Shown here: piece by piece, positions 7,281 through 15,062 of the stretch
How positions within the stretch are numbered: position 1 is the stretch's first letter
Layout of the letters: each line of letters opens with the position of its first letter
Source of the DNA: Stutzerimonas kunmingensis
GTDB lineage: Bacteria > Pseudomonadota > Gammaproteobacteria > Pseudomonadales > Pseudomonadaceae
Assembly (NCBI RefSeq): GCF_900114065.1
Contig: NZ_FORS01000001.1
Span: 124,001 to 188,000, forward strand
Direction: 5' to 3'
DNA length: 64,000 nucleotides
Notes under the pieces: model-generated
Told to the model about the DNA's origin: nothing
The model's input: only the letters and a program-made list of their open reading frames with translations
Database searches by the model: none
Position numbers and translations under genes: made by a program

Positions 7281-8165
7281 TCAGATCCTGGCCAGACGCA
7301 ACCGACCGAACAACCAGCTACCGCAAACATTCACCCCCAGGCCGAGCATCACCAGCAACGCCCCACCCAATTGCAGCGTCCCCAGCCGCTCGCCCAGCAA
7401 CACACTGGCTGACGTCAGCCCGACCACCGGCACCAGCAGCGAGAACGGGGCCACCTGGCTCGCCGGGTAACGCGACAGCAAGCGACTCCACAGGCCATAG
7501 CCGAGAATCGTCGCGCCGAATGCCAGATAGGCCAGCACCAGAATCGTCTGCCAACCAATGCCGCGCAGCGCCGCCTCGATCACCGCCGGCCCCTCGAGCC
7601 ATAGCGACAGCGCCAGGAATGGCAGCGGCGGCACCAGACTGCCCCATACCACCAGCCCGACCAGGTTCACCTTGCCGACCTTGCGCGTGACGATGTTGCC
7701 CAGCGCCCACATCGACGCCGCGCAGATGGTCAGCACGAAACCGCTCAGGGTCATGCCCAGGCCCGTCTGCGCGCCGATCATCGCCAGACCGCAGGCCGCG
7801 ATGACCAGTCCCAGCAAGTTGGCAGCGCGCAGTCGCTCGCCGAGAAACAGCGCCGCGAAGAACAGCGTGAAGAACGCCTGCGACTGCAACACCAGCGAGG
7901 CCAGCCCGGCCGGCATGCCGTGTTTCATGGCGGTGAACAGAAAGGCGAACTGACCGAGCGAGATAGTCAGCCCATAGGCCAGCATCCAGCGCAACGGCAC
8001 CTGCGGACGCTTGATGAAGAACACCGCCGGCACGGCCGCCAGCATGAAACGCAGCGCACCGAGCAGCATCGGTGGCACATCGTGCAGGCCGACCATGATC
8101 ACCACGAAGTTCATGCCCCAGACGACAATGACGACCAGCGCGAGCAGCAGATCCCGAGGCGACAT
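7281..8165 (-). CDS. EamA family drug/metabolite exporter
   Basis: 294 residues with ten hydrophobic segments arranged as two five-helix EamA repeats, the drug/metabolite transporter fold. The first repeat begins LLALVVIVVWGMNFVVIMVG with RFMLAAVPA, and the second near MTLSGFVLTICAASMWALGN. The sequence reads close to E. coli EamA, an exporter of O-acetylserine and cysteine, but substrates in this family diverge fast, so export of a small amino-acid metabolite is an inference. It is a single gene, divergent from the YebC paralogue. Confidence 0.85.
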   Translation of the reverse strand: MSPRDLLLALVVIVVWGMNFVVIMVGLHDVPPMLLGALRFMLAAVPAVFFIKRPQVPLRWMLAYGLTISLGQFAFLFTAMKHGMPAGLASLVLQSQAFFTLFFAALFLGERLRAANLLGLVIAACGLAMIGAQTGLGMTLSGFVLTICAASMWALGNIVTRKVGKVNLVGLVVWGSLVPPLPFLALSLWLEGPAVIEAALRGIGWQTILVLAYLAFGATILGYGLWSRLLSRYPASQVAPFSLLVPVVGLTSASVLLGERLGTLQLGGALLVMLGLGVNVCGSWLFGRLRLARI

Positions 8166-8380
8166 GGCGACGCACCCTGTTGCGTAAAAGAAGCATTAAA
8201 GACGTCGCTTCCGGTGAGCGTGCCATACAGTGACTGCCAAATTGAGCGGCACAGTGCGGAGCAACCACCCATCGCCCTGACACGGGCAGCACAGGCCAGG
8301 CTTGACCGTCACCGGCGACGCAAGGCCGGAATACGCTATAGAATCCGCGCCTGACTTCATCACTTCAGACGGGGACGAGC

Positions 8381-9079
8381 ATGGGCGCACAGTGGAAAGC
8401 GAAGCATAAGGAAGCGGCGGCGAACGCCAAAGGCAGGATCTTCGGCAAGCTGTCGAAGGAAATCATGATCGCAGCCCGCAGCGGTGCCGACCCCGACATG
8501 AATCCGCGTCTGCGCCTGGTCGTCGAACAGGCGAAGAAGGCCTCGATGCCCAAGGACACCCTGGAGCGCGCCATCAAGAAAGGCGCTGGCCTCAGCGGTG
8601 AGGTGGTCCACTACGAACGCACACTCTACGAAGGCTTCGCGCCGCATCAGGTGCCACTGATCGTCGAGTGCCTGACCGACAACGTCAACCGCACCGTTGC
8701 CGAAATCCGCGTGCTGTTCCGCAAAGGCCAGTTGGGCTCCTCCGGCTCGGTGAGCTGGGACTTCGACCACGTCGGCATGATCGAAGCCGCGCCTGAAGGC
8801 GACGCCGATGCGGAAATGGCCGCGATCGAGGCCGGTGCGCAGGATTTCGAAGCAGCCGACGAAGGCAGCACGCTGTTCATCACCGAGCCCACCGATCTCG
8901 ACGCCGTGTGCAAGGCGCTGCCGGAATTCGGCTTTACCGTGCAGTCCGCGCAACTGGGCTATCGTCCGAAGAATCCGGTCAGCCTGTCCGGTGCCGAACT
9001 GGAAGAAGTCGAAGCCTTTCTCGAGGCCATCGACGCCCACGATGACGTGCAGAACGTCTACGTCGGCCTGGCGGGCTGA
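8381..9079 (+). CDS. YebC/PmpR family protein (YeeN-like paralogue)
   Basis: 232 residues. The start [20 protein letters not shown] and [13 protein letters not shown] are characteristic of the YeeN branch of the YebC/TACO1 family; canonical YebC begins MAGHSKWANIKHRK. The family's three domains are seen, including [29 protein letters not shown] and the acidic third domain. Members were named as DNA-binding regulators (PmpR) and more recently linked to translation of proline-rich stretches; which applies to this paralogue is not known. In this family a second, ruvC-linked yebC is normally present elsewhere. Confidence 0.88.
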   Translation: MGAQWKAKHKEAAANAKGRIFGKLSKEIMIAARSGADPDMNPRLRLVVEQAKKASMPKDTLERAIKKGAGLSGEVVHYERTLYEGFAPHQVPLIVECLTDNVNRTVAEIRVLFRKGQLGSSGSVSWDFDHVGMIEAAPEGDADAEMAAIEAGAQDFEAADEGSTLFITEPTDLDAVCKALPEFGFTVQSAQLGYRPKNPVSLSGAELEEVEAFLEAIDAHDDVQNVYVGLAG

Positions 9080-9172
9080 CAGCCATTGACTTTACTTGGG
9101 GCTGTTCCCGCGCGTGGCGATGCCGACGCGGGGATGGGCCCTGACGAACAACGAACCCGGCGAGCATTCACC

Positions 9173-9517
9173 ATGAGCAGCAGCAAACCGACCACGCCCT
9201 ACAGTCAGCGCGAACAAGGCTATCGGGAAAAAGCACTGAAGATGTATCCCTGGGTCTGCGGTCGTTGCGCGCGGGAATTTTCCGGCAAGCGCCTGAGCGA
9301 GTTGACGGTCCACCACAAGGACCACAACCACGACAACAACCCCGAGGATGGCTCGAACTGGGAGCTGCTCTGCCTGTACTGCCACGACAACGAGCATTCC
9401 CGCTACACCGACAACCAGTACCAGGCCGAAGCCAGGCCGGGCAGCGACCTGGGCCCGAAGGAAACCTTCAAGGCCTTCGCCAACCTGGCCGATCTGCTCA
9501 AGGGCAAGCAGGACTGA
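9173..9517 (+). CDS. yajD: YajD family HNH nuclease
   Basis: 114 residues, the same size as E. coli YajD (115). A treble-clef HNH fold is visible: CGRCAREFSG near residue 31, LTVHHKDHNHDNNPEDGSNW with the catalytic His pair near residues 45-60, and LLCLYCHDNEHSRY closing the zinc site. The four Cys of the two CxxC pairs are intact. DNA cleavage is inferred from the family; its cellular role is not established. The ATG at 9173 is chosen by homology over an upstream open frame from 9086. Confidence 0.88.
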   Translation: MSSSKPTTPYSQREQGYREKALKMYPWVCGRCAREFSGKRLSELTVHHKDHNHDNNPEDGSNWELLCLYCHDNEHSRYTDNQYQAEARPGSDLGPKETFKAFANLADLLKGKQD

Positions 9518-9538
9518 TCGGCCAGACCGACATTCAGC

Positions 9539-9970
9539 TCACTTGACCAAGAGCACCGGGACCGATACCTCGTGGATCACCCGGTTCGCCACCGAGCCCA
9601 TCAGCATCCCGGTGAAGCTGCCCAGACCGCGAGTGCCCATCACCACCGTGTCGCAGCCCAGCCGCTTGACCGCGTCGTTGACCTGCTCGGCAACATTGCC
9701 CAGCAGCGCATGGGTTTCGCAGCTCAGGCCGCCGGCCTGCAACACGGCTGCCGCTTCGTCGAGCACGGAGCGCGCCTTGGCCATCAGGCCGTTGTTGAGT
9801 TCATCGATCATCGCCGACGTCACGTATTCGCCGTAGATGATCGGTTCGTGCTGAACGTTGACCACATGCACCTGTAGCGTGATCCCGGTATCCCGCGCCA
9901 GATCGACGACATACTGCAGGGCGCGCTTGGCGTTGTCCGAACCATCGTATGCAACCAGAAGCCTGCGCAT
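9539..9970 (-). CDS. Universal stress protein (UspA family)
   Basis: 143 residues, a single Usp domain. The start MRRLLVAYDGSDNAKRALQY contains the first nucleotide-contact loop, and GTRGLGSFTGMLMGSVANRV near the C-terminus fits the ATP-binding G-2x-G-9x-G(S/T) motif. The protein is therefore of the ATP-binding type. In Pseudomonas several such proteins support anaerobic survival under control of Anr. A weak Anr-like site lies upstream between this gene and the divergent truncated haemoglobin gene. Confidence 0.92.
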   Translation of the reverse strand: MRRLLVAYDGSDNAKRALQYVVDLARDTGITLQVHVVNVQHEPIIYGEYVTSAMIDELNNGLMAKARSVLDEAAAVLQAGGLSCETHALLGNVAEQVNDAVKRLGCDTVVMGTRGLGSFTGMLMGSVANRVIHEVSVPVLLVK

Positions 9971-10046
9971 TTCCTGTCTCCGCTGTTGTGTGGACCTTCA
10001 GCTTAGACCAGCTGCCTGCGCGTTGCGGGCGCTGCTCGCACTTGTT

Positions 10047-10060
10047 TTGATCTGGCACAA
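10047..10060. promoter_or_regulatory. Possible Anr/Fnr-type box
   Basis: TTGAT-CTGG-CACAA against the consensus TTGAT-N4-ATCAA: the first half-site is perfect and the second has two mismatches. It lies between the divergent universal stress protein and truncated haemoglobin genes, both of which are often oxygen-regulated. The score is modest and the site could be chance. Confidence 0.35.
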
Positions 10061-10105
10061 GCGCGCATCATCTCGCGCCCTTTCAACGAGACAGAGACGA
10101 GTCTG

Positions 10106-10546
10106 ATGAACCCCGATCAAGGTCCCGCATTCGGCGTCGGCGACGCCTCGTTCCAGGCAGCCGGCGGCGAACCGGGCCTGCAACAGCTGGTCGCGGACTT
10201 CTACCAGGTGATGGACCTGGCGCCAGAAGCCGCGGGCGTTCGTGCAATGTATCCGGCGGACGTGAGCGACGCCCGGGACCGGCTGGCGAGTTTTCTGAGC
10301 GGCTGGCTGGGCGGCCCGAAGCGATACGCAGAAAAGTATGGCGGCATCAGCATTCCGCAGTTCCATACCCGCTGGCAGGTCGGCGAAGCCGAACGCGATG
10401 CCTGGCTGTTCTGCATGGAACAGGCCATCGCCCGTCAGCCATTTACGCCAGAGTTCGCCGAGTACCTGCTACGGCAGCTGCGCGTCCCCGCCGAGCGCAT
10501 CCGTCAGGTGCAGGCAGTCTGCCCGATGCGTCCGGGCCGGAGCTGA
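10106..10546 (+). CDS. Group II truncated haemoglobin
   Basis: 146 residues. The 2-on-2 globin core spans about residues 15-135. The conserved group II segment is YAEKYGGISIPQFHTRWQVG followed by EAERDAWLFCMEQA: the His is the proximal haem ligand (F8) and the Trp in AWLFCM is the G8 Trp of the distal pocket. These proteins bind O2 and NO and are linked to nitrosative or oxidative stress. The weak GAGACAGAGACGAG upstream serves as ribosome-binding site. It is divergent from the stress protein gene. Confidence 0.9.
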   Translation: MNPDQGPAFGVGDASFQAAGGEPGLQQLVADFYQVMDLAPEAAGVRAMYPADVSDARDRLASFLSGWLGGPKRYAEKYGGISIPQFHTRWQVGEAERDAWLFCMEQAIARQPFTPEFAEYLLRQLRVPAERIRQVQAVCPMRPGRS

Positions 10547-10731
10547 AGCGCCCTCCCCGCCAGAGGCTGCAATGTCATTCGTTTAAGACGTGGCGCTGCA
10601 ACGTCCATAGGCGCGCCTGATCGATTAATCCGCTGGGCAGGAGAACCGAGCCACTCACCTTGCGTCATACAGACAAGGGCGGCCGTCGTGGCGGCAGCAT
10701 TCATCCGTCGAAACCGGAGCTGGCTCGTTCC

Positions 10732-11280
10732 ATGAAAATCCGCTTCGCGTCCATCAATCCGCAGAAGATCCTCGAGGTTTGCGAGATTCTCCAGCCCAGC
10801 GGAATCGAGGTGAAGCCCTTTCCCATCCGTATCGAGGAGCTGCGTACCGAGGACCTGCACCAGCTGGTCAGCGACAAGCTGCTGGTCGCCTTCAAAATGA
10901 TCGGTAAACCGGTCTTCGTCGAACACACCGGGCTTTTCATCAACAGCCTCAACGGCTTTCCCGGCGGGCTGACGCAGATTTTCTGGGATCGGCTGCAGGC
11001 CGAGCGATTCTCGGAGCTGATCGGGCGACTGGAAGATCCGGCTGCCGAGGCGCGAACCCTGATCGGCTATTGCGACGGTCGCAAACGGCATTTCTTCGAA
11101 GGCGTGGTTGCCGGGCGCATCGCACCGTCGCCAGCCGGGCATGGCGGCTTCGAATGGGACGACGTGTTCATTCCCGAAGGCCAGACCCAGACGTTCGCGC
11201 AGCTGGGCACGCAAAAGAACGGCCTTTCCATGCGCCGACGCGCACTCGACGCCTTCGTCGCCTATCTGCGGGAGTCCTGA
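10732..11280 (+). CDS. HAM1/RdgB-like nucleotide pyrophosphatase homologue with degenerate active site (KomB-like)
   Basis: 182 residues that align end to end with the HAM1/ITPase fold. The N-terminal S-I-N-P-Q-K (7-12) matches the family SxNxxK motif. NGFPGG (74-79), IGYCDG (111-116), FEWDDVFIPEG (140-150) and SMRRRAL (166-172) follow. Active-site changes are visible: the catalytic (D/E)D(S/T)G motif is E64-H65-T66-G67, with the base Asp replaced by His, and the SHR motif is SMR. I infer a nucleotide-binding sensor and not an active housekeeping enzyme. The gene is followed after six bases by the SIR2 gene. A TTG at 10660 with AGGAGA upstream would add 24 basic residues. Confidence 0.8.
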   Translation: MKIRFASINPQKILEVCEILQPSGIEVKPFPIRIEELRTEDLHQLVSDKLLVAFKMIGKPVFVEHTGLFINSLNGFPGGLTQIFWDRLQAERFSELIGRLEDPAAEARTLIGYCDGRKRHFFEGVVAGRIAPSPAGHGGFEWDDVFIPEGQTQTFAQLGTQKNGLSMRRRALDAFVAYLRES

Positions 11281-11286
11281 GCAACC

Positions 11287-12078
11287 ATGGACCAGCTCCG
11301 CGAAGCGTACCGGAACAATCGCCTGATCCTTTTTGTCGGTTCCGGCGTATCCGCCAACATTGGCTTGCCGCCGTGGAAGGAGCTGATCGACGAGATCGCC
11401 GTACAGCTCGACTACGACCCGGAGGTGTTCAACACCTACGGCAATTTCCTCGCCCTGGCCGAGTACTACCGGATCAAGAAAGGCAGCATCGGCCCGCTGC
11501 GCAGCTGGATGGACCGCGAGTGGCATCGCAACATCGAAATACGTGACTCGGAAATTCATCGGCTGATCGTGCGTGGCCGTTTTCCGGCGATCTATACCAC
11601 CAACTATGACCGTTGGCTGGAGTACGCCCATGACGCCCATGCGGTGGACTACATCAAGATCGCCAACGCTAGTGACCTGACCAAGGCCCGTGATGGCGTT
11701 AGGCAGATCGTCAAGTTCCACGGTGACTTCGATGATGACGCCTCGATCGTGCTTGACGAGACCAGCTACTACCAGCGCCTGCAGTTCGAAACGCCGCTGG
11801 ATATCAAGTTACGCGCCGACACATTGAGCAAGGCCGTTCTGTTTATCGGATACAGTCTTTCCGATACCAATATACGTCTGCTATTTCACAAGCTGTCGAA
11901 GATATGGAACGAACACGAGACGCTCGGTGTCCGGCCCATTTCATATGTGTTCTCACACAAGCCGAACCCGGTTCAGGAAGAAGTGTTGAGGCAATGGGGA
12001 ATTCGCATGATTGCATCGGAAGACGATGAACCCGGCGTTGCGCTGAAGAACTTCCTGCAGCAACTGGTTGAAACCTGA
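11287..12078 (+). CDS. SIR2-family NADase-like protein (KomC-like effector candidate)
   Basis: 263 residues, essentially one SIR2 domain. The NAD-binding loop is FVGSGVSANIGLPPW (16-30), TTNYD (104-108) matches the sirtuin TxNxD motif, H145 in KFHGD is the catalytic His, and GYSLSDTNIR (188-197) closes the Rossmann fold. The zinc ribbon of protein deacetylases is absent, which is typical of bacterial SIR2 proteins that destroy NAD+ in antiphage defence. It forms a two-gene unit with the HAM1-like gene. Base composition falls towards its 3' end and into the AT-rich DNA that follows, suggesting transfer. Toxicity is inferred. Confidence 0.85.
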   Translation: MDQLREAYRNNRLILFVGSGVSANIGLPPWKELIDEIAVQLDYDPEVFNTYGNFLALAEYYRIKKGSIGPLRSWMDREWHRNIEIRDSEIHRLIVRGRFPAIYTTNYDRWLEYAHDAHAVDYIKIANASDLTKARDGVRQIVKFHGDFDDDASIVLDETSYYQRLQFETPLDIKLRADTLSKAVLFIGYSLSDTNIRLLFHKLSKIWNEHETLGVRPISYVFSHKPNPVQEEVLRQWGIRMIASEDDEPGVALKNFLQQLVET

Positions 12079-12154
12079 GAGCCTTTTTCCAAAAACAAGC
12101 AAAGCAGCATTAAAACAAGCGAAACGGCACTTTGACGAAGGCACAGGCAATTTA

Positions 12155-12186
12155 GCATGCGCGATGTCGGGTGACATCGCGCATGC
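12155..12186. terminator. Perfect 14-bp hairpin between convergent genes
   Basis: GCATGCGCGATGTC at 12155-12168 pairs without mismatch with GACATCGCGCATGC at 12173-12186 around a four-base loop. It lies just after the stop of the minus-strand barrel gene and 77 bases after the SIR2 stop. On the minus strand the stem is followed by TAAATT, only a weak U-tract. Confidence 0.6.
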
Positions 12187-12191
12187 CCTGA

Positions 12192-12707
12192 TCAGTAGTT
12201 GAAGCCAACACCGATGCTGTAGAGGAACACTCCGTCATCATATCGATCCTGTGCATCGCTGCCGCTCTTGAACAGGAACTGATATTCCGCCATCGCGGTA
12301 ATGAACGTCTTGTCCTGAACCCAGTACTTGAAGCCGACTTCCGGCCCCGCCATGAACGTCTCGTCTACCCGGTCACCGTAGACTCCACCAATGCTCGCAC
12401 CTATGAAAGGCCGTGCCTTGCCGGTGCCGAAGTGATAGTCATAGAAGACGCGAGTCGAGCCATCGAACTTGACACTTTCTCCCTCGGTATCACGCGCATT
12501 GACAGTCTGCCGGACACCCCAGAGAGAAGATTCGCTTATATACTGACCCCAACTTCCCTGTACGGAAAAAACAGTATCGTCAAAGTCCTTGTCGCTGCTT
12601 CCTGCACCACCCAATGTGATTTCCTTGTCACCGGTCATGGGAGCCGCACCGGCAACAGCCGGAAGCATAGCGGCAACCATTAAGGAAGTTTTGAAAAGTC
12701 GATTCAT
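12192..12707 (-). CDS. Outer membrane beta-barrel protein
   Basis: 171 residues. A signal peptide covers about residues 1-22 (MNRLFKTSLMVAAMLPAVAG then AAP). The mature part has alternating strands rich in Tyr, Phe and Gly, such as VFYDYHFGTGKARPFIGASI and AMAEYQFLFKSG, and ends in an aromatic residue (GVGFNY) as required for BAM-mediated insertion. Eight strands would fit the length. The ATG at 12707 is chosen for the signal peptide and AGAGGTG upstream; the open frame extends further upstream without support. The role is unknown. It lies in DNA that is poorer in GC than the window average. Confidence 0.75.
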   Translation of the reverse strand: MNRLFKTSLMVAAMLPAVAGAAPMTGDKEITLGGAGSSDKDFDDTVFSVQGSWGQYISESSLWGVRQTVNARDTEGESVKFDGSTRVFYDYHFGTGKARPFIGASIGGVYGDRVDETFMAGPEVGFKYWVQDKTFITAMAEYQFLFKSGSDAQDRYDDGVFLYSIGVGFNY

Positions 12708-12969
12708 GACGGCACCTCTGCTTTTGTGCTTGTTATGAAATACGCAATAGCAATGCGTATTCCTGAGACAAGCATGTAAACCCTGAGACTGCTCAAAGGA
12801 ATCGACGAATGACCGGCTTTTCATGCAAAACAATAGAAGAAAGCGTCAATTCGATGATTTTTATAAAATTAGCCTAGAACGCGATACTGTTATGCCAGCA
12901 CGACAGCCTTCAAATAGATATTAGAAAGGCAATTATAGAATCGTTGCGCATATAAGCCCGTCCATTAAA
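12708..12969. other. AT-rich intergenic region
   Basis: About 260 bases between the barrel gene and the symporter gene, visibly richer in A and T than anywhere else in the window (for example the stretch around 12856-12930). No coding frame, RNA gene or repeat is recognised. It must hold the promoter of the minus-strand barrel gene. Confidence 0.4.
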
Positions 12970-14907
12970 TCAGCCAGCCACATCCGCACTCTTCTCGTGA
13001 AGCTCAAGCGCATCATCTTCCCGTTCATCATCGAAATAACGGCTGAACGCGAGATACATCCACACGGGTGTCAAGGCCAACCCAACGGCGATACATATCC
13101 ACGCCAGCACAGAACTTCCTTCCGGCTGTGGAAACAGCAACCGCCCCACGCCGATCAATAACGTGTAGACCGATAGCGCCGTAACGCCTACCGCAAACAG
13201 GCGTACACCGAGGGCCTTGAGCGACTCCCGGCGTGAGACGCCACAACGCACGGCGGTCTGTCCCCAGAAGCCGAACGGCCGCACCCTGCGATAGAAGCGA
13301 TCCAGCGTCTCCTTGTCCGTGGGCGGGGTGATGTAGCTGACCAGAATCGCGGCGCTGCAGGTAACCAGGGACATGATGCCCAGACGTATCCACTCACGCT
13401 CCGGATCGGTGCCCAGGTAGTAGAGCAGCAAGGGCGCGGTGATCAGCGATGCGATCATTGCCGTCAGCTCGGAGTACAGATTGATCCTCTCCCAGAGCCA
13501 GCGCAGCACCAGCACCGAACCCATTCCGGCACCGAACAGTAAGGAGATGAACCAGGCCGTCTGGATCGAACCGAGGTTGGCCATGATGACCATCGCGATC
13601 AGCAGGATCAGCACGTTGGAAAGACGCGCGACCAGAACCAGCTCTTTGTCCTTGGGCTTGCGCTTGAGCAGCTTCGGCGCGACGACCCCACCATAGACAT
13701 CATTGCTCCAGTACGAAGCACCCCAATTGAGGTGCGTATCAACGGTCGACGCCAGGGCCGCCAGTAGGCCCACCAGCATCAACCCGCGGAAACCCGGTGG
13801 TAGCAATTCTTCGATACCGGTGACGAACAGCGCCTCGCGCGCGGCGGTGAAACCTCCACCACTCATCTCTTCTGGACTGAACGGATACAGCACCAGCAGA
13901 CCGATCGCTATCGCCAGCCAGAACAGGCTGCGCAGGAATATCTGCAGCCAGGTGAATACCAAACCGGCAATACGCGCCTCACGATCTGTCGGGCAAGCCA
14001 TACTGCGCTGCGCCAGGTATCCGGTACCGTCGGAATTCATCTGGAACAGCCACTGCAAACCGACGATCACCAGGAATGGCGTCAGCGCCTCGCCGGCATT
14101 GCTCGGCGGCGAGAACGAAAGCATCTTGGCCGCCTGCTCACTGCCATACAGCTCGACGATCCGATCGGTCAGGCCGCCCAGTCCACCGGCTGCGTCCACC
14201 ACGAACCAGGCGTATACCAACGTGCCCAGCATCGCCACGCTGAACTGCATGACATCGGTCTGCACCACCGCACGCAGGCCTCCAGTGATCGAGTACATCG
14301 CCGTGAAGGTCAGGATCAACAGGATCGGAATGAGATTGTTGGTGCTGGTCGTCAGCTGATCGAGCCCACTGATACTCTCACCAAGCCGTATACCGCTGGC
14401 TTCCACTGCGCCCATGATCATCGCGTAGACGCCGCCTGGCAGCCACTCGTGCCATGGCAGAAACACCTCGGCAATGCGAATGGCCGCGACCAGTACCATT
14501 GCCAGCACCACACAGTTGATAACGGTGCCGTAATAAATCGCCTTGAACAGCCGCAACGGCACCACTGCGGGGCCGCTGTAGCGCACACGAGTGAGTTCGG
14601 CGTCGGTGAGCACCCCGGCACGGCGCCAGCCGGAGGCGAATACCCATGCCAGCAGCAGGAATGCCAACCCATAGATCCACAGCCGCCACAACGCGAAAAC
14701 CCCGGCAGTCGCGACCAGACCACTGACCAGCAACGGCGTATCGGCCGCGAACTGCGTGGCGGACATCGACACGCCTGCGCGCCAGCCCTTGATGGTTCGT
14801 CCGGCAAGAAAGTATTCGTGAAGGCTCTGCGAGGCTTTGGAGCGGGCGCGCATCCCTGCCGAAAGGCCGTAGAAAACGAATGCGAGCACAATCAGTAGAT
14901 CCAACAT
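12970..14907 (-). CDS. Sodium:solute symporter family protein
   Basis: 645 residues with 13-14 membrane helices. The SSS family core is visible: EYFLAGRTIKGWRAGVSMSA near residue 35, SITGGLRAVVQTDVMQF in the middle, and VGLLAALASTVDTHLNWG, where the family's Na+-site Ser/Thr residues lie. It ends with a charged cytoplasmic tail of about 20 residues. The substrate cannot be read from sequence. The ATG at 14907 is preferred over an upstream one at 14973 because AGGA is spaced correctly and the first helix starts at once. It is divergent from the GNAT-Nudix gene. Confidence 0.88.
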   Translation of the reverse strand: MLDLLIVLAFVFYGLSAGMRARSKASQSLHEYFLAGRTIKGWRAGVSMSATQFAADTPLLVSGLVATAGVFALWRLWIYGLAFLLLAWVFASGWRRAGVLTDAELTRVRYSGPAVVPLRLFKAIYYGTVINCVVLAMVLVAAIRIAEVFLPWHEWLPGGVYAMIMGAVEASGIRLGESISGLDQLTTSTNNLIPILLILTFTAMYSITGGLRAVVQTDVMQFSVAMLGTLVYAWFVVDAAGGLGGLTDRIVELYGSEQAAKMLSFSPPSNAGEALTPFLVIVGLQWLFQMNSDGTGYLAQRSMACPTDREARIAGLVFTWLQIFLRSLFWLAIAIGLLVLYPFSPEEMSGGGFTAAREALFVTGIEELLPPGFRGLMLVGLLAALASTVDTHLNWGASYWSNDVYGGVVAPKLLKRKPKDKELVLVARLSNVLILLIAMVIMANLGSIQTAWFISLLFGAGMGSVLVLRWLWERINLYSELTAMIASLITAPLLLYYLGTDPEREWIRLGIMSLVTCSAAILVSYITPPTDKETLDRFYRRVRPFGFWGQTAVRCGVSRRESLKALGVRLFAVGVTALSVYTLLIGVGRLLFPQPEGSSVLAWICIAVGLALTPVWMYLAFSRYFDDEREDDALELHEKSADVAG

Positions 14908-15062
14908 GTTGTTATTCCTGTCGTTGGAAACGCTAAGGGTGAGAGCGTCAAGACGACGGAAAAGATGCAGCAAACGGATGAAAGGCAGCGGACGGATACA
15001 GGGCGTATGGTGATCGCAGCTCAGGCGCTAGACTAGCGCCCTCGAAGAATCCACGGTCGGTC

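Noticed and set aside
10504..11721. Minus-strand open frame of 405 codons across the HAM1-like gene and the start of the SIR2 gene
   Set aside because: The plus-strand genes have clear family motifs; the minus frame has none and would need to overlap both genes fully.
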